64,000 bases of DNA from Cymodocea nodosa (taxonomy: Eukaryota > Streptophyta > Magnoliopsida > Alismatales > Cymodoceaceae): contig JAZBRI010000003.1 of assembly GCA_036874045.1 (NCBI GenBank), forward strand, positions 1,190,501-1,254,500. Reading direction: 5' to 3'. Shown piece after piece: positions 60,001 to 64,000 of this stretch. The notes under the pieces were generated by a model. That model had not been told where the DNA came from and searched no databases. It saw only the letters and a program-made list of their open reading frames with translations. The stretch's first letter is position 1, and every line of letters starts with the position of its first letter. A program made the translations under genes and the position numbers.

Positions 60001-63000
60001 CATATGAATGGAGATGGCCCCATTGGAAATACATGCCTTCTCCTAAAGTAGATGTGGCTAGGCGATATGACTCCCTCCAAACTTTTTCCTCTGTGGGTAG
60101 GCTCAACTCCTTGATCTGGCTAGGGTCGGACTGTTGGTTTCTTCTTTAGTTGCTTCACATTTTCTGTCAACTATTTGATCTTACTTGTGCATCTGTCTTA
60201 GCATCTCTCTCCTAGCCATGTTGGTGGCACAAACCTCAATGATCTTAGTTGCTTGTAAGTACATGTGAGACATGCAGTCCATTCAACCCAACCAAAGGAT
60301 TTCCTATAGACGATGCAATTGATTTGCCTCTCATTGAGTTAAACTAGTTGATTGGACATGCTCAAATTAGTTGAGATGCTTAACCTACAAAACAATGGAT
60401 TTGACCAACTAGATGAGGGTTGATCAAGTCCCATTCAATGCTTAAGTCAAACAAATGAAAGTAGATAATGTTGGGTTGCAATTACATACTTGCAGGAGTG
60501 CATTTATTATGGTATGTATACCCAAGCAAAGGTATCTAGTGATAGGTGAGATCTAACCAATTGCAACCAATCATGAGGAACCAATGTGGATCACATGCCA
60601 ACTCTTGTGTAGCACCCATACGACAATTGTAAGCATTGCATGATAGCTGTGCTGTACAGGTGTGGCCCATGCAAGCATGCCTCAATGGCCCGAGGGTTGA
60701 CCCAACCCTATAAGCTCTCTCATTCCTTAAGAGGAAAATTCCCCTGGGAAGATGATGATCTCGGTGGTGAAACTTTGGGCTGAAGACTCAGTTGGCATGA
60801 AAGGGGCAAGTGGAACAGCTGCCCATGCTAATAGCAATCACATGAAGGCTGGCTGATTGCTCAATTTCTCTCCCACTACAGTTTGTGTTGCCTAGGCAAG
60901 CTTTGGTTAGACCCCCTCGATGAGATAGGTGGCTAGCTGCACAATCCTCATATTCCTCCATGAGGTCTACACCATTGAGGCCCATAATGGTGGGGATTGC
61001 TGAATTGGACAACCAGCATCAATTTTCTTTGCATCAGCAACAAAGGAAGTAGTTTGATGAATCCATCATACCTATAAAACAAAAGACTGAACCATGTGGA
61101 TCATTCCATTACCGTAAATGATTAGAGATTCCTTCCATAATATATTCTCTTTCCCAAAATCATTTGACAGCTTTGAACCACTCTTAGTAGATGCATCATC
61201 TTCACTATGTTGGTGAAGAACAATACTAGGAAATCAATCACCCTTAGTGACTGTAAAACCTTCAAAATCAACTCACTTGCAAAGATCAAACAAAAGCCTT
61301 TTTGGGAAAAGGAGAAACAAAATCGAGTATAACACTTCTGACATAAAAACAGACAGGAAAGCACATCAACATCCAACAAAAACAAATGATTAGAACACCT
61401 ACAAGCCTTGAATGGTAATGTAACCATCAAACAACAACAATAGTCAATGACTTAATCACATTATTTGGCTACAAACATGAATTCCTTCCATATATTCCTA
61501 TCCATCAAACTATCAAGACTACATTGAACCCATATTGATTATTTTGGAAAAAGCATAGTTCTCCCATCCAGGAAAAACTAGTTAGTCTTGATGACAATAT
61601 AAATTCTAAACCACCATGCAAATTAGATTGATTGCATGCCATTCTTACATTAATTGCAACCAAGCATGATTCAAGAAAAAAATAGATGTTGAAGAAACTT
61701 ACGCCTTGAGCATTAGAACCAGTAAAAGTGGAACCATTTTGCTGAACCTCTTCAGTCTTACGTTTCTTTTCGGCTGTAAAAGAAAGTTAAAGGCAGCCAT
61801 CCAACATCAAATGAGAAGAAAAAAAAAGCACTAAAATCAGAAACAAGTGACACATGCAAGACTAAGCTTGGTAAGAACAACTAATTACAAAATCAGCCTG
61901 CCCCTTCAATCCCCATTTTTTTTTATTTTTGTTGAAAAACTCTATCAACAAGCCCAACCCTGTTTAATTGCATAAAGTTTCTCTCCCTAGAATCCATGTC
62001 CTCCTTCAGAAGCTTGTGAATTGTGTCAAATATTGATAATATAAACATTTACAAAATGAAGCTAGAACATTATTCAAAGTTCACATATCTCAGTCACTAA
62101 AAATTTCTCAAACAATTTATAGATTTCTGACCTTTCTCTTCTTGCTTCTTCCTTTTCTCTTTGGCAACAAATGTACCATCTGCTTTTGCAACACAGTCAG
62201 ATTTTTCTTTTGCATATTGTATCCTCTGCAGCAGAAAAAAGGGACCAAATTACTTTCTAGATGGTATAAGCCATGAAACATGTAAACGGCAATGCATTAA
62301 AGTACATGACAAATGGAAATCACAAGCTCATGGCAGATCCCAAGGGAAAAGTAAAAAGCATTTGATGAACAGCAAAAAACGCCAAAATCATTCTAAAATA
62401 GCTTATTCCAGATCCATGCCAACAAATTCTAATATATGCTATTCCCTATAAATACCATTGGCTTGTCATAGAAGGGGAAACTTTGCATTTGGCGGACTGC
62501 AGTACTTGCAGCTGTGACATCACTGAACACAACCCATGCTTGGCCTCGGAGTTTTGCAGTTTTCAAAGCAACAACATCCAAAATCCTTCCATATTGAGAG
62601 AAAAGCGCATAGAGAGACCTCTTCAACTCTGACATACAAGTGGAAAAGAGCAGTTCATGAGACTAAAACTAATATTAATGAATATTACATTTTCACAAGG
62701 AATGCTTCACTTAGAAGTTTTATTATGATGCACGAATAAGACACATTAAATCGATTTCGAATAGGCAAAAACCATTAGGTGAGATTAAACTCTTTCATCT
62801 GCCCACATGGATACAGAATGAGTTTTGAGAAGCTAAGCCAGATGAAAGACCATATTTCTTTCAAACACAAGAAAACCAACATTATCAAAACACACTGCAC
62901 AGCCGCAACTCTGACGAACACTTCATCCCAAAGTGGGATGAGATAGCTCTCCTCTACGACAAACGTAGAAGATAACTTTCTAGCCAATCAAGACTGAGAG

Positions 63001-63227
63001 AGTCGGAATAACGGTAAGTTACGTATCCAAATGCCCAAAATGGTGAAACAACCGTAAACCCTAGCAATGTTGAGGGGAGATTGTGTGAGAACGATGTTGC
63101 GCGAAAGTGAAGACCGTGGAAAGTTAAAGGGGGAGTAAAGGAGACTGGTACCTTCCTTCTTGACTTTCTCGTTGAGGTTCTTGATGTAGATGGTCTGGTT
63201 CGGCGGTATGTCACCGGAGAGCAACAT
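57056..63227 (-). CDS. U2B'': U2 small nuclear ribonucleoprotein B''
   Basis: Five exons on the minus strand: 63227-63152, 62628-62456, 62225-62132, 61773-61703 and 57343-57056. They give 233 aa, as in other plants. The spliceosomal protein binds stem-loop IV of U2 snRNA with U2A' and acts in branch-site recognition in the nucleus. The N-terminal RRM (about 10-85) has RNP2 [10 protein letters not shown] and RNP1 [11 protein letters not shown] charged linker follows ([19 protein letters not shown]), then a second RRM with [19 protein letters not shown] and [20 protein letters not shown], ending SVTYAKK. Splices are GT-AG and restore family motifs ([32 protein letters not shown]). Intron 4 is about 4.36 kb and contains repeats. 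The ATG at 63227 gives the usual [15 protein letters not shown] start. Confidence 0.95.
58060..58140 (+). repeat. Possible SINE remnant in U2B'' intron 4
   Basis: GATTTAGTGGTTGAGG (A-box-like) followed by GGTCAAGGGTTTAAATGTC (degenerate B-box-like) at tRNA-type spacing. Weak, and no clear tail or target duplication. Confidence 0.3.
58695..60995. mobile_element. Diverged direct-repeat pair, LTR-like, in U2B'' intron 4
   Basis: About 670-680 bases at 58695-59380 recur, diverged, at 60331-60995. Shared blocks include TGCATGATAGCTGT (59024, 60637), GGTGTGG.CCA and TCTCCCACTACA. About 950 bases without coding domains separate them and contain a tandem repeat. The arrangement is that of a decayed non-autonomous LTR element (LARD/TRIM type), but LTR termini and target duplication are not resolved. 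Confidence 0.55.
59535..59850. repeat. Four degenerate tandem repeats of ~75 bp
   Basis: Each unit carries a CTCAAAGCTAT.GA.GGT-like start, a TGACCC block and an AAGAGTCAAAGTTCTT-like end. Starts are near 59545, 59618, 59690 and 59768. The array lies between the two long direct repeats of intron 4. Confidence 0.65.
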
Positions 63228-64000
63228 GGCTGCCGCTGTGAGGATGGCTTTGTCGGAAACGGTGAAATTAAAACAGTAATATATATCCGTAAAAACATTT
63301 ATATAAATAATCTTTTTTTTTTAACAATCAACTACTACAATACAGTCAATGCTTAATAATATTTCAATGAAATGGGCTGACACGGTGAAGGCGGAAACTG
63401 CTGTTTAGCTTAATAAAGTCTCTGCTTCTCTTTCTCTTTTTTGTCTTGTTTTGTATCTCTTTCTGTATTGACACCATCTTAAACTGATGCCTTTTTAATT
63501 TTATTTGTTTATTTCATTGTAAAAAAAAAAAATTCAATTGCAATAAAGAAAACTATAATAATTCAAAAAAATATAAATTATCATTATCGAAAACTATTTT
63601 ATTTTATTTTTTATTTTTCTCTTACATGCTGGCCTTATTAGATAGATTAGAGCTCTTTTTTTGATGAAGGGTAAGTGGTTAGAGCTTTAGTAGGGTTAGT
63701 GGAAGAAGATGAAGAAAAAAAAAGTCAAGTGAAAATTAGGTTATTTATACAAAAAGAAAACTGAAGTAAATTTTAAAATTATTTTCCTTGATATAAATAG
63801 TAAACTTTCTGCCTTTTTTCTCTTTCACCCTTTGAAAAGTGATTATTACATAGAATCAATGAGGGCAACTAGGTATCTGACTTCAAAATTTTGTGAACTG
63901 AATTAAATTTAAAATTTATATTCATTGGATAAAATCTAATTTAAATTTATTCATTTATCTTATCAAATATTAAGATATTTGATAATTTTATCAATGAATT
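63228..64000. other. Upstream region of U2B'' and window end
   Basis: Immediate promoter and 5'UTR of U2B'' followed by AT-rich sequence with A and T runs. No further gene is recognised before the window ends. Confidence 0.5.

Noticed and set aside
1-64000. CRISPR arrays, bacterial operons or prophage signals
   Set aside because: Spliced plant genes throughout; no regularly spaced identical repeats with unique spacers.

Overview
This is a 64 kb stretch of plant nuclear DNA. Gene bodies are split by plant-type GT-AG introns. Several first exons are GC-rich while introns and spacers are very AT-rich. The spacers are full of decayed Ty1-copia, LINE, SINE and PIF/Harbinger sequence. The gene repertoire (pinoresinol-lariciresinol reductase, laccase, PRA1, SNX2, U2B'', FBL3-type F-box/LRR, ERD15-like) is that of an angiosperm. 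The GC-rich exon style suggests a non-grass monocot, but the species cannot be named from the sequence.

Layout. (1) 1-18.9 kb: four pinoresinol-lariciresinol reductase (PLR) genes in tandem, all on the + strand, separated by copia retrotransposon debris. The array is nested. An older duplication of roughly 5.5 kb gave two diverged types (PLR1 and PLR2). A much more recent duplication of about 11.14 kb copied the pair, so PLR3 matches PLR1 and PLR4 matches PLR2. PLR1, PLR2 and PLR3 are open (314 aa each). PLR4 is broken by a 37-bp deletion. A 1.43 kb solo LTR with target-site duplication lies inside the copia remnant in both units. (2) 19.2-19.9 kb: an intronless PRA1-family gene. (3) 21.6-25.9 kb: a PIF/Harbinger DNA transposon with an apparently intact three-exon DDE transposase, a decayed Myb/SANT-like ORF1 and a GC-rich internal repeat array. 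(4) 26.9-33.2 kb (-): sorting nexin 2, five exons. (5) 35.9-38.2 kb (+): a laccase, six exons. (6) 39.1-42.9 kb (+): an Abraxas/ABRO1 (FAM175)-like MPN protein with a long intron holding a LINE fragment. (7) 46.6-47.1 kb (+): a small ERD15/CID-like protein with a PAM2 motif. (8) 50.6-54.2 kb (-): an F-box/LRR protein of the FBL3 type. (9) 57.1-63.2 kb (-): U2 snRNP protein B'', five exons, with a 4.4 kb intron full of repeats.

Functional links. PLR and laccase can act in the same metabolism: laccase oxidises monolignols to radicals, dirigent proteins couple these to pinoresinol, and PLR reduces pinoresinol to lariciresinol and secoisolariciresinol. No dirigent gene is visible here and two unrelated housekeeping genes lie between, so a biosynthetic cluster is only a hypothesis. 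The other genes are ordinary cellular genes (endosomal trafficking, ubiquitin, splicing). The most unusual part of the window is the PLR array and its entanglement with LTR-retrotransposon sequence immediately upstream of the coding regions.
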